In this document: one piece after another, positions 17,038 to 26,390 of the stretch
How positions within the stretch are numbered: position 1 is the first letter of the stretch
How the letters are laid out: each line of letters begins with the position of its first letter
NCBI RefSeq assembly: GCF_000714815.1
Contig: NZ_JMIH01000015.1
Location: 167,478 to 231,477 of the forward strand
Length of the DNA stretch: 64,000 nt
DNA from: Anditalea andensis
Lineage (GTDB): Bacteria; Bacteroidota; Bacteroidia; Cytophagales; Cyclobacteriaceae
Direction: 5' to 3'
Notes under the pieces: model-generated
What the model was told of the DNA's origin: nothing
The model's input: only the letters and a program-made list of their open reading frames with translations
Database searches by the model: none
Program-made: the position numbers and the translations under genes

Positions 17038-20000
17038 ATGAAGAAAGCACTACTATTTTGTACATTGGTTTTGCTCACCGCAAACCTTTCATGGGCGCAG
17101 ACCAGGACCGTGACTGGCCGAGTCACTTCAGGAGATGAACCTGATGGTATACCTGGTGTGAATGTATTGGTAAAAGGTACTTCCATAGGTACAGCCACGG
17201 ATCTGGACGGAAGTTTTTCTTTAGGAGTACCTGCTGACAATGACGTGTTGCAAGTAAGTTTCTTAGGTTACTTAAGTCAGGAAATTAAAATTGGTAACCG
17301 TTCCCAAATCACCATTACCTTACAGCCAGATCTTCAGACGCTGGGAGAAGTAGTCGTGGTGGGATATGGTGAGCAGGATAGAAAAACCCTCACAAGTGCC
17401 ATATCTTCTATAAGAGGAGCGGATGTTGCTAATCTACCCATCACCAGTCCAGATCAATTGCTACAGGGCAGGGCTGCCGGAGTGGTGGTAAATACGGAAT
17501 CAGGAGAGCCAGGTGGCGGTATGAATATCCGAATCAGAGGCACCACTTCTATTACAGGTAATTCTGACCCACTATATGTCATAGATGGTGTACCCATTAT
17601 TTCTGATAACCTTGCAGCTACTACTTTTGGCCAGCCGGTAAATCCACTAGCTGATTTAAATCCCGCTGATATAGAATCCATGGAAATCCTAAAAGATGCA
17701 TCAGCTACTGCGATATATGGAGCAAGGGCTGCCAATGGCGTAGTATTGATTACTACCAAAAGAGGACAAAAAGGGAGACCCACAGTCAATATTAGTGCAT
17801 ATGGCGGGATATCGAAGCCTTGGAGAAGTCCCGATGCATTACGGGTGGACGGGCCTACTTTTGAAAGGCTGCAGAATGAAGCCCGTAGAAATAACTGGTC
17901 GGACAGATACGGTTCTGCAGAGGCATTGAACGAAAATGGTCAGCCTTTTGTCCCTCCATTTCCTAATCCGGATCAGGCAATTGATACCAATTGGTTTGAT
18001 GAAATTTTTCAGACCGGTAGTATAAGAAGCTTAGATGCTTCTGTAGCCGGAGGAGATGAAAAGATAAAATACTTTGTTTCCGGAAACAACTTTGTGCAAG
18101 AAGGATTAGTTCGTCCATCAAATTTTGAAAGAAACAGTGCCCGGTTAAACCTTGATTTTATGGTGACCCCCCGCCTTAAGATTGGGACGAGCACTACCTA
18201 TAGCGTGAATACAAGAAATAGAGCTCTAAATGGAAATGCGATAGAAGGTGCCCTTTCTACTGCTTTTTTCTATCCAAGTAATTACCCGATATATAATGAA
18301 GACGGTACTTACTATCGGCCATTTTGGGAAAATCCTGTAGCGGTAGCAAACGAGACGGATTACCTGATGAGGACCACCAGATTGATAGGTAGCATTTATG
18401 CTGATTGGGAAATTTCCAATGGACTGGTTTTCCGAAGCACTTGGAGTATTGACAATAATCTGGTAGAAGAGGACCAATATTTTAACACTTTTTTAGCAGC
18501 AGGTGCTGCTTTAAATGGATCAGCTCAGTCATTTGTAACCAGAAGCAATAACTGGATCAATGAGAATGTGTTAACCTATCAGAAATCTTTTAATGATCAC
18601 AGCTTAAATGTGCTTGTGGGGAACACACTTCAGGAAAATCAATTTTTAAGAACACAAGCTTTTGGTCAAGGGTTTCCATCTAACTCCTTTCAAAGAATTG
18701 AATCCGCAGCAGTCAAGAATGCCAGCAGTACAGGCAGCTCATGGGGGATAGCCTCATTCTTTGGAAGAGTCAATTATGGGTTTCAAAACAAATACCTCCT
18801 CACTGTAAACATGAGAGCGGATGCGTCTTCGAGATTTGGAGCGGATAACCGTTGGGGATATTTCCCATCTGTAGCAGGTGCTTGGAGAGTGATAGAAGAG
18901 GGTTTCTTACAGAGAGGAAGTACTTTATCTGATCTGAAAATTAGGGCTAGTTATGGTATCACCGGAAATCAGGGTGGTATTGGTGATTTTCAGGCCATTG
19001 GTCTCTGGGGAGGCATGCGTGGGGGACTTAATTTAGGAGGTGTGGGCCAACCTGTAGGTCCCGCATCCTATGTAGATGCACCTGGGATTGCACCAAATCA
19101 GTTGGCAAACCCAAACTTAAAATGGGAAACTACAGCTCAATTTAATATAGGAATAGATATAGGGCTTTGGAAAGACAGGTTGACTCTGACTATGGATTAT
19201 TATGATAAGCAGACCAAAGATCTTCTATTAAATGTACCTGTTCCCAAATCCTTGGGTTACAGCATCCTTACACAGAATTTCGGTGAAATGGAAAATAAAG
19301 GGGTTGAATTGGGTATCAATTCCACTATTATAGCTAGACCTGACTTTACTTGGAATGCAAGCTTTAATATAGCCAGAAACGATAATTTAGTAAAGAGGCT
19401 AGCATTTCCATTTACCACCTTCACTAGAGATTATGTAAGAGTAGAGGAAGGATATCCATTAAATTCATTCTGGGTACATGTGCAGGAGGGCGTAGATCCA
19501 CAGACGGGCGATATCATTTGGGATACAATGGGAGATGATGTTTTTAATCCTAATATTCATCGTCAAATATTCGGTAGTGCCATTCCAAGATATGTAGGAG
19601 GCTTGACCAATACCGTTAATTTTAAAAATTTTGATTTTATGGTTTTCTTTCAGTTTAGTGAAGGGAACAATACATTGAATTACGGTAGGTTTTTCTTTGA
19701 GCATGGAGGAGAAAGAACTACCGGGTACTCCTCACAGCAGTTGGACAGGTGGCAGCAGCCCGGTGATATCACAGATGTACCTAGAATGGCATCCAAAAAT
19801 TATAGTGCCGACCTGCGTCCATCCAGGCATGTGGAGGATGGATCGTTTCTTAGGTTAAAGAATACCAGTTTAGGTTATAGTCTTCCAGGAGTGGTTTCCT
19901 CAAGAGTCGGAGTATCTAGGGCCAGGATTTATGTAGCTGCCCAGAACCTGCTTACTTGGACCAATTATACAGGTTTGGACCCAGAAGTTAGTACTAGTCC

Positions 20001-20082
20001 TACTAATCTGGTGTCAGGAGTGGATATAGCGGTGATGCCACAGCCAAGGACTTACACATTAGGTTTAAATTTGACATTTTAA
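17038..20082 (+). CDS. SusC/RagA-family TonB-dependent transporter (set 1)
   Basis: 1014 residues. Signal peptide (KKALLFCTLVLLTANLSWAQ), then a carboxypeptidase-D-like domain (about 23-95: TRTVTGRVTSGDEPDGIPGV, LVKGTSIGTATDLDGSFSL), the SusC linker EVVVVGYGEQDRKTLTSAIS near 106-125, a plug ending in NGVVLITTKRG near 233-243, and a 22-strand barrel finishing RTYTLGLNLTF with the terminal Phe used by the BAM machinery. Imports oligosaccharides or oligopeptides across the outer membrane together with its SusD. Followed after 12 bases by susD and then an S10 peptidase, which argues for peptide rather than glycan substrates. Its C-terminal region closely resembles that of the set 4 transporter. 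Confidence 0.95.
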   Translation: MKKALLFCTLVLLTANLSWAQTRTVTGRVTSGDEPDGIPGVNVLVKGTSIGTATDLDGSFSLGVPADNDVLQVSFLGYLSQEIKIGNRSQITITLQPDLQTLGEVVVVGYGEQDRKTLTSAISSIRGADVANLPITSPDQLLQGRAAGVVVNTESGEPGGGMNIRIRGTTSITGNSDPLYVIDGVPIISDNLAATTFGQPVNPLADLNPADIESMEILKDASATAIYGARAANGVVLITTKRGQKGRPTVNISAYGGISKPWRSPDALRVDGPTFERLQNEARRNNWSDRYGSAEALNENGQPFVPPFPNPDQAIDTNWFDEIFQTGSIRSLDASVAGGDEKIKYFVSGNNFVQEGLVRPSNFERNSARLNLDFMVTPRLKIGTSTTYSVNTRNRALNGNAIEGALSTAFFYPSNYPIYNEDGTYYRPFWENPVAVANETDYLMRTTRLIGSIYADWEISNGLVFRSTWSIDNNLVEEDQYFNTFLAAGAALNGSAQSFVTRSNNWINENVLTYQKSFNDHSLNVLVGNTLQENQFLRTQAFGQGFPSNSFQRIESAAVKNASSTGSSWGIASFFGRVNYGFQNKYLLTVNMRADASSRFGADNRWGYFPSVAGAWRVIEEGFLQRGSTLSDLKIRASYGITGNQGGIGDFQAIGLWGGMRGGLNLGGVGQPVGPASYVDAPGIAPNQLANPNLKWETTAQFNIGIDIGLWKDRLTLTMDYYDKQTKDLLLNVPVPKSLGYSILTQNFGEMENKGVELGINSTIIARPDFTWNASFNIARNDNLVKRLAFPFTTFTRDYVRVEEGYPLNSFWVHVQEGVDPQTGDIIWDTMGDDVFNPNIHRQIFGSAIPRYVGGLTNTVNFKNFDFMVFFQFSEGNNTLNYGRFFFEHGGERTTGYSSQQLDRWQQPGDITDVPRMASKNYSADLRPSRHVEDGSFLRLKNTSLGYSLPGVVSSRVGVSRARIYVAAQNLLTWTNYTGLDPEVSTSPTNLVSGVDIAVMPQPRTYTLGLNLTF

Positions 20083-20094
20083 AAGGCAGAAAAA

Positions 20095-21510
20095 ATGAAT
20101 AAGAACATATATAAATCATTTTCGATTGCTCTGATGCTTTCCTTAGCAGTAAATTTTGGCTGTAATGTGCTGGATCATGAGCCTCAATTTCAGATCGCTA
20201 CAGATGAAGCTTTTGCCAATCCCGTAAATGCTGAAGCTTCACTCAATGGCCTATACAATGAGGCACAATTAGTTTATAATTGGAGAGTGCAGACGCTAGG
20301 CGAATTAGCTTCTGACTTGGTTCAAAGTGTAGATACTTGGGATAATTTCAATGTCATTGATGAATTTCGCCAAACACCAGACAATACTGAATTAGACGAT
20401 CTGTATACGCAAATTTATCGAACTATCGATTTGGCTAATAATATTATAGCTTTTGCGCCAGGTGTTCCTGGGTTGGATGAAGCGCGAGTCAATAATATGC
20501 TAGGGCAAGCATATACATTTAGAGGTATGATGTACTTCGAATTGGCAAAGTACTTTGGTGGAATCCCTGGGAAATACGGTGAGCTGGGAGTAGTGATAGA
20601 GACTGAACCTTCCATAGGGATTAATGATCAATCTTTTAAGTCCAGAGCTACATTAGATGAAACTTGGAACCAGATCAGAACGGATCTAGAGATGGGAGAA
20701 TCTTTATTGCCTGAAACCAGGACGGGTAATTTTCTCACCCGTTCGCGCTTAGTAAAAGCGGCTGCTACTGCGATGTTGGCTAGATATTATCTATATCTTG
20801 ATAACTGGGCACAGGCAGAATCCTATGCCACACAGGTGATCAGTCAGGCAAGTTATCAGTTAGTGACGCCTTTTTCTGATATATTCAGAACAGATTTTTC
20901 AGCTGAATCCATTTTTGAAATGCATTATAATGTCGTGGATTTCAGTGGTTTCAGGCAATGGTATTATCCTGCCAGCTTAAACGGTAGAGGAGGTTTATCC
21001 TTTCATCGTCCTTTTGCAGCTGAACTCTTGGCTAGAGTAGGCCTAGATACAAGGAGTGATATGATAGCATTGAATCCGGCATTCGGTGGCGTATATTATT
21101 CCACTAAATTTGACCAACTTCAAAATGCCAGTAATGTCCCCGTCATAAGAATAGCTGAGATGTACTTAATAAGAGCAGAAGCTAGAGGTAGACAAGATAA
21201 TATTAATCCTGGGTTGGAAGATTTAAACGCGGTGAGAAACAGGGCTGGCTTACCTGATGCTTCTGCTGCATCTGGTGCTGAACTGGTGGAGTTGGTTTTG
21301 GATGAAAGGAAATTTGAGTTTGCTATTGAGGGGCATCGATTCTTTGATATGGCACGGACTGACCGGGCGATAGCGACATTTTCCAATATCCCCAGAACTA
21401 CCGGGGCTTCCCTTTATTCTATTGGATCCAGAGATCGATATATCATGCCCATCCCTAATTCAGAAATATTTACTAACCCAAATATGGTTCAAAACCCAGC
21501 TTATAGATAA
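20095..21510 (+). CDS. SusD/RagB-family surface lipoprotein (set 1)
   Basis: 471 residues. Lipoprotein signal with lipobox LAVNFGC (Cys near residue 23). The mature part has the SusD TPR-like helices (AYTFRGMMYFELAKYFGGIP near 140-159; LVKAAATAMLARYYLYLDNW near 220-239) and the C-terminal RIAEMYLIRAEARGR...LNAVRNRAGLP segment plus LVLDERKFEFAIEGHRFFDM near 404-423, all standard. It is the substrate-capping lid of the SusC barrel. Sits 12 bases after susC; its stop overlaps the start of the S10 peptidase gene (TAATG). Confidence 0.94.
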   Translation: MNKNIYKSFSIALMLSLAVNFGCNVLDHEPQFQIATDEAFANPVNAEASLNGLYNEAQLVYNWRVQTLGELASDLVQSVDTWDNFNVIDEFRQTPDNTELDDLYTQIYRTIDLANNIIAFAPGVPGLDEARVNNMLGQAYTFRGMMYFELAKYFGGIPGKYGELGVVIETEPSIGINDQSFKSRATLDETWNQIRTDLEMGESLLPETRTGNFLTRSRLVKAAATAMLARYYLYLDNWAQAESYATQVISQASYQLVTPFSDIFRTDFSAESIFEMHYNVVDFSGFRQWYYPASLNGRGGLSFHRPFAAELLARVGLDTRSDMIALNPAFGGVYYSTKFDQLQNASNVPVIRIAEMYLIRAEARGRQDNINPGLEDLNAVRNRAGLPDASAASGAELVELVLDERKFEFAIEGHRFFDMARTDRAIATFSNIPRTTGASLYSIGSRDRYIMPIPNSEIFTNPNMVQNPAYR

Positions 21511-23039
21511 TGAGGATATATAATATGAAAATAGGTGTTTTTATTTCTGGTACACTATTGTGGTGTACCAGTTATTCAATATTGTTTGCTCAGGGGATTT
21601 CTGCGTCCGCTACTCCACATCAGCTTATAGCTGGAGACATGGATATAGTAGAGCGCGACCATTCCATTTCTGCTAATGGTAGGAATCTAAATTATAAGTC
21701 TACTGCAGGATTTATGAACATGACCAATGAGGATGGAGTACCCAAGGCAAAATTTTATTTTACTGCCTATACATTAAACAATGTGGCCAGTGCGAGAAAC
21801 CGGCCCATTACCTTTGTTTTTAATGGAGGTCCAGGATCAGCTTCCGTATGGTTACATATGGGCGGGCTCGGACCCCGTATGATCATGATGACAGAAGAGG
21901 GGGAAGCGACTAAGCCTCCTTACGAAGTGATCAATAATCCGGATACTTGGTTAGATAAAACTGACCTGGTATTCATTGATCCTATCGAGACCGGATATAG
22001 CCGGCCAGCCGAAGGGGAGGATAAAAAACAGTTTCTCGGATATGTAGAAGATATAGCCTCTGTAGGAGATTTCATAAGGGCTTATGTTTCAGAATATCAA
22101 AGATGGAACTCCCCCAAATTCCTGTCCGGTGAAAGCTATGGTACTACTAGAGCTGCTGGGCTTTCCGGATATTTGCAGGATAGGTATGGAATGTATCTTA
22201 ACGGTATTATTATGATCAGTGCAGTGACCAATTTTGCTACTATATTATTTGAAAAAGGTCACGACCTGCCTTATATCATGTATTTGCCCACTTATGCAGC
22301 TATAGCCGAATATCATAAAGTTTTACCGAATGAGGTCACAGATCTAGAAGCTTTTATAGCGGAAGTCAGTGACTATGCGAGAGGTGAATATGCTACCCTG
22401 CTGATGAAAGGAGATAGGTTAACGGCTGAGGATAAAGATAAATTAGCGGACAAACTTCATGAATATACAGGGCTATCAAAGCAGTATTTGGCCCACACGC
22501 ATTATAGAGTTAACATAAGTCGATTTGTTAAGGAACTGCTGAGAGATAGAAAACAAACCGTAGGAAGATTGGATGGTAGGATCTTGGGAGTAGATTATGA
22601 CCATGCTGGAGAAGGATACGATTTTGACCCAAGTTATAGCAAGGCTATCTACGGTCCCTATGCGATGGCGATAAATGATTATATCCGCGGTGAGTTGGGC
22701 TTTGAAACCAATAATGCATATGAAGTACTTACAGGGCGTGTAAGGCCGTGGAACTATAACAATGTACAGAATAGCCACCTTAATAATTCAGAAACTTTGA
22801 GAGGGGCCATTCATAAAAACCCTTATTTGAAAGTCCTTTTTATAAATGGGTATTATGATCTTGCTACACCATTTTTTGCTACCGAATATACGGTGGACCA
22901 TATGTTTTTAGATCCATCTCTTAGGGATAATATCGAAATGGCATACTATAGATCAGGCCACATGGTCTACATCCATAGGCCCTCACTGGAAAAGATGACC
23001 ACTGATGTGAGAAGCTTCTTTGATAGGGTTCTAGAGTAA
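21510..23039 (+). CDS. Serine carboxypeptidase, family S10
   Basis: 509 residues with a Sec signal peptide (through SYSILFAQ). Family marks: oxyanion region FVFNGGPGSASVWLHMGGLGP near 101-121, nucleophile Ser in SGESYGTTRAAGL near 207 (GESYG), catalytic Asp in LFINGYYDLATPF near 449 and His in YRSGHMVYIHRP near 482-493. These enzymes remove C-terminal residues from peptides. The start at 21510 overlaps the susD stop by one base; an in-frame ATG at 21525 would also give a good signal peptide. Translational coupling to SusC/SusD suggests that set 1 imports peptides or that the enzyme trims them in the periplasm or at the surface. Confidence 0.93.
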   Translation: MRIYNMKIGVFISGTLLWCTSYSILFAQGISASATPHQLIAGDMDIVERDHSISANGRNLNYKSTAGFMNMTNEDGVPKAKFYFTAYTLNNVASARNRPITFVFNGGPGSASVWLHMGGLGPRMIMMTEEGEATKPPYEVINNPDTWLDKTDLVFIDPIETGYSRPAEGEDKKQFLGYVEDIASVGDFIRAYVSEYQRWNSPKFLSGESYGTTRAAGLSGYLQDRYGMYLNGIIMISAVTNFATILFEKGHDLPYIMYLPTYAAIAEYHKVLPNEVTDLEAFIAEVSDYARGEYATLLMKGDRLTAEDKDKLADKLHEYTGLSKQYLAHTHYRVNISRFVKELLRDRKQTVGRLDGRILGVDYDHAGEGYDFDPSYSKAIYGPYAMAINDYIRGELGFETNNAYEVLTGRVRPWNYNNVQNSHLNNSETLRGAIHKNPYLKVLFINGYYDLATPFFATEYTVDHMFLDPSLRDNIEMAYYRSGHMVYIHRPSLEKMTTDVRSFFDRVLE

Positions 23040-23064
23040 TTAAATGTTTGATTATGAATAGTAG

Positions 23065-23089
23065 GGAGTACGAAAACTTCGTGCTCCTG
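23065..23089 (+). terminator. Hairpin after the S10 peptidase gene
   Basis: GGAGTACGAA pairs with TTCGTGCTCC (10 bp, one G-U) around a 3-nt loop. Only a short T-rich tract follows, so termination is probable rather than certain. Confidence 0.5.
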
Positions 23090-23090
23090 C

Positions 23091-23121
23091 TTTCTACTCT
23101 AAAGATAAACCTCTACCTTTG
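23091..23121 (+). promoter_or_regulatory. Bacteroidota-type promoter for queE
   Basis: -7 box TACCTTTG (23114-23121) matches TAnnTTTG exactly; TTTC at 23091-23094 sits 19 bases upstream in the -33 position. The predicted start point is only a few bases before the queE ATG at 23135, so the message would have a very short leader. Confidence 0.6.
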
Positions 23122-23134
23122 CAGGCTAAATTAA

Positions 23135-23800
23135 ATGTCAGCGGTTCAATCACCCCGCTTAATCAAAAATTATATGCAGGTAAGAGAAGAAGTAGCGAAA
23201 GGGAACATGCTTCCATTAATGGAAGCTTTTTATACTATACAGGGTGAGGGGACGTTTACTGGGCACCCGGCCTATTTTATAAGACTGGGGGGATGTGATG
23301 TAGGTTGTGTCTGGTGTGATGTGAAGGATTCATGGGAAGGGGAAAAATGGCCTGTGAAACCTATTGAAGAAATAGTCGCTGAGGCTGAAAGATTTCCGGG
23401 AAGATTGGTAGTGATTACAGGAGGGGAACCATTAATGTATAATCTTGGGCCTATTACTTCATTGCTTAAAGATAGAGGGTTTACTATCAATATAGAAACA
23501 TCCGGAGCCCATCCTTTTTCCGGATCATTTGATTGGGTGTGTTTTTCTCCCAAAAAATTTAAGGCCCCCCATCCGAGTATATATGAAAAAGCCGACGAAC
23601 TCAAAGTTATAGTCTTTCATAAAAGTGATATCGGATTTGCTGAAAAGCATGCTGCTCAAGTTCAGAGTCATTGCACCCTTCTTCTGCAGCCGGAATGGAG
23701 CAAAGCTAGAGAAGTGAGCAGTTTGATCGTGGATTATGTAAAAGATCATCCAAACTGGAAAATATCTCTACAGACACATAAGTTTATGGATATTCCTTAA
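23135..23800 (+). CDS. queE: 7-carboxy-7-deazaguanine synthase (radical SAM), queuosine pathway
   Basis: 221 residues. Converts 6-carboxy-5,6,7,8-tetrahydropterin to 7-carboxy-7-deazaguanine. The variant radical SAM cluster motif CX3CX2C is in GGCDVGCVWCDVKDSW near 47-62; substrate motif PLMEAFYTIQGEGTFTGHPA precedes it and the SAM-binding VVITGGEPLMYN follows near 91. An alternative start is the Met at residue 14 (MQVREEVAKG), where many homologues begin; the promoter position suits the first ATG. QueD, the preceding enzyme of the pathway, is about 30 kb away in this window. Confidence 0.93.
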   Translation: MSAVQSPRLIKNYMQVREEVAKGNMLPLMEAFYTIQGEGTFTGHPAYFIRLGGCDVGCVWCDVKDSWEGEKWPVKPIEEIVAEAERFPGRLVVITGGEPLMYNLGPITSLLKDRGFTINIETSGAHPFSGSFDWVCFSPKKFKAPHPSIYEKADELKVIVFHKSDIGFAEKHAAQVQSHCTLLLQPEWSKAREVSSLIVDYVKDHPNWKISLQTHKFMDIP

Positions 23801-23897
23801 GTAATTTTGGAAATAATCTTGGTAATTTATACTGGTGGAATATTGCTATCCCTTCATTGGGGAAGGGGGGATTTGTGATAATTAAAAGGTTTGTACT

Positions 23898-25808
23898 ATG
23901 AAAAAGTGCCATTTTCTTATTCTTCTATTTATTTTTCCCTTCTGTGTACAGGCGCAGGAGTACTCTATAGCTGACAAAAAAGCTATCAGGTTACATGAAG
24001 AAGCAGAGCAAATGGTTCTCAGAAGAAGGTATGATGAAGCTATCAATAATTATAAAGCCTCAATAGATAAAAACAAAGATTTTTTAGAATCCTATATTAG
24101 GTGGGCCCAGCTTTTACTAACAAAGGGTGATGCGCTTCAGGCGCTTGCTGTGGCAGAGAGGGGGGCTACCAGGGTGAACAATAATTCCCAAATGCAGGGG
24201 AGTTTTGGCTGGCTGATTACTAACATCCTAATGAGTACTGGTGATTTTAATAAAGCTATTGAGAAGTTCAACCAGTCGAAACCATATTTTTCGCCAGGTT
24301 TAAAACAGAACAATAACTATATCGCATTAGAGCAACAACTGGATTTTATACAAAACCAACTTGCTTCTCCTATATCTATCCAAAAAGAAAGGTTACCACA
24401 TCCATTAAATCAATTTAATCTTCAATATTTTCCTGTACTTACTGCCGATAGCAGAAAAATATTATTTACCAAAAGGGACGGACTTTCACAGCAGGATCAT
24501 GAGGATATTTTTATGTCGTACTACGAAAACGGCAGTTGGTCAACTCCTGAACCGATAGCCGAGACTGTAAATACTTTATATAACGAAGGGACATGTACCA
24601 TATCAGCTGATGGAAATATACTTATTTATACATCTTGTGATGCCCCCGATTCATTTGGTAGCTGCGATCTCTACATCACGTACAAATTAAATGGCATATG
24701 GCAAAAACCCGTAAACATGGGCCCAAGTGTTAATTCCAAACAGTGGGATTCCCAACCGTCGCTTTCTGCTGATGGAAGTATGTTGTTTTTTTCATCCAAT
24801 AGAAGAGGGGGATATGGGGGCAATGATATATGGTATACTGTAAGACAGAAGAATAATGCCTGGGCTGAGGCAAAAAATCTAGGACCAGCAGTCAATACTC
24901 CTAAAGATGAGGTGTCTCCATTTATATATTTTAATAACGAGCTATTGTTTTTTGCTTCCAATGGTCATATTGGATTTGGAGGAATGGACTTGTATATGTC
25001 CAAAATGGAGGAGGGAGATTTTGGTCGACCTGAAAATATGGGCTATCCTATCAACGATCACAAAGACCAGTTGGCTTTGTTTATTACTGCACAGCGGGAT
25101 TATGCTTATTATACGGAAAATTCATTTACAGATGGTAAGCTCGAGGGTTCATATCTCTATCGTTTTGCTTTTCCAGAGGAGGTAGATTTAGGTGAGAAAA
25201 TCATTGTTACCGAAGGGAGGGTTCTGAACAGCAGGACAGGGCTACCTGTAAGTGCCAAATTATCCTTGGTAAGTCTGGAGAACGACAGTACACTTTACGA
25301 ATTCAGATCAGATGGAGAAACTGGTGATTTTATGATGCTATATCCTGATCAAAGTTTTTCCGGTTTGTATGTCGAGAAAGAAGGGTTTTTACCGAAGATA
25401 TATAATGTAGAAAAGGACAGCTTGAAGAATAAGAAGAATATGGAAATAAGCCTTACTCCAATAGCACCAGGGGAGCAGTTCATTTTTGAGAACGTATTTT
25501 TTGATTTTGATAAGGCTGATCTCAAAAGTGAATCTATGAGTTCTCTTCGAAGGCTTCATGAATTTTTGACATCTAATCCTAAGGTAAGCATCACCATAGT
25601 AGGTCATACCGATAACGTAGGAGCTTCCCAGTATAATCAAAAGCTAAGTCATAGGAGAGCAGATGCTGTAAAAACATATCTTTTAGAAAATGGCGTGTCC
25701 GAAGATCGATTAGGGATAGAAGGGATGGGTGATAAGCATCCCATAGCCCCCCATCATACACCTGAAACCAGGGCTTTGAACAGAAGAATAGAGGTGGTGA
25801 TTAGATAG
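23898..25808 (+). CDS. OmpA-family envelope protein with TPR and PD40 beta-propeller
   Basis: 636 residues. Signal peptide (CHFLILLFIFPFCVQAQ), then TPR-like repeats (about 25-115; AEQMVLRRRYDEAINNYKAS), a PD40/WD40-like beta-propeller (about 170-420; repeats such as LSADGSMLFFSSNRRGGYGG-type blocks), a carboxypeptidase-regulatory-like beta domain (about 435-520) and a C-terminal OmpA domain (525-636) with VFFDFDKADLKSESMSSL and the peptidoglycan-binding TDNVGASQYNQKLSHRRADAV. This architecture is very common in Bacteroidota and anchors envelope complexes to peptidoglycan. Monocistronic; no gliding or type IX gene is adjacent. Confidence 0.9.
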   Translation: MKKCHFLILLFIFPFCVQAQEYSIADKKAIRLHEEAEQMVLRRRYDEAINNYKASIDKNKDFLESYIRWAQLLLTKGDALQALAVAERGATRVNNNSQMQGSFGWLITNILMSTGDFNKAIEKFNQSKPYFSPGLKQNNNYIALEQQLDFIQNQLASPISIQKERLPHPLNQFNLQYFPVLTADSRKILFTKRDGLSQQDHEDIFMSYYENGSWSTPEPIAETVNTLYNEGTCTISADGNILIYTSCDAPDSFGSCDLYITYKLNGIWQKPVNMGPSVNSKQWDSQPSLSADGSMLFFSSNRRGGYGGNDIWYTVRQKNNAWAEAKNLGPAVNTPKDEVSPFIYFNNELLFFASNGHIGFGGMDLYMSKMEEGDFGRPENMGYPINDHKDQLALFITAQRDYAYYTENSFTDGKLEGSYLYRFAFPEEVDLGEKIIVTEGRVLNSRTGLPVSAKLSLVSLENDSTLYEFRSDGETGDFMMLYPDQSFSGLYVEKEGFLPKIYNVEKDSLKNKKNMEISLTPIAPGEQFIFENVFFDFDKADLKSESMSSLRRLHEFLTSNPKVSITIVGHTDNVGASQYNQKLSHRRADAVKTYLLENGVSEDRLGIEGMGDKHPIAPHHTPETRALNRRIEVVIR

Positions 25809-26390
25809 GACATTTCCTTTTATGGATAATTAAAAACGAATCCTAATTAAATTATAATTTTCATTTGTGCATTGATAGCGACTTTTTTATAAAGGATGTT
25901 TAATATTTATAGAATTTCATCTTTTTGTGTTACTTTATGTATGTATGCCCAAAATCCTTAAAGAATATACATTTTTAGTAGGATGATGCTTGAATGCTAT
26001 CCATTTAGTGATTTTTTTGATGATTAACATCATGAAACCCTTCAGCCCACTATAAAACATGCTCTTAAAAGGTAATAGCTAACTTATTTGTATATTTTTA
26101 ATAAATTATCTATATGATGGTCAAATCTGTAAAAATAGGTCTATTATTTTATCTGTTTCTTAAAAAATAATTAATGATATATAAAATTTCAAATCAGGGT
26201 ATTTTGTTAGTATAATTTTTAACTTTTTTATAAATAAAATTATATAATCAGAATTTTATTTTGAAAATAAAAAATAAGTGTAGGTCAATGTTTGTATAAA
26301 TGGGTATTTGTAAAAATTTATTTTTTGAATCTATTGTATTTTAAAAGGTTTACTCTTACAATTGCGATATCGTTAAACCAAAAATTAAAA
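25809..26390. other. AT-rich leader region of SusC set 2
   Basis: 582 bp with no convincing gene. Its end carries the conserved SusC leader (annotated separately). An in-frame TTG at 26292 would add 33 residues in front of the signal peptide of SusC set 2 and is not a credible start. Confidence 0.6.
26355..26386 (+). promoter_or_regulatory. Conserved leader element upstream of SusC set 2
   Basis: TTACAATTG (26356-26364), 4 variable bases, then ATCGTTAAACCAAAAATT (26369-26386), 4 bases before the ATG. The same two blocks with the same spacing occur before SusC set 3. Probably a promoter-proximal or translation-initiation element of the 5' UTR. Confidence 0.6.

Noticed and set aside
23850..23867. 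CCCTTC/GAAGGG hairpin between queE and the OmpA gene as terminator
   Set aside because: The stem is short and no T-run follows.
26292..26390. N-terminal extension of SusC set 2 starting at TTG
   Set aside because: It would put 33 residues before a perfect signal peptide and would cover the conserved leader element.
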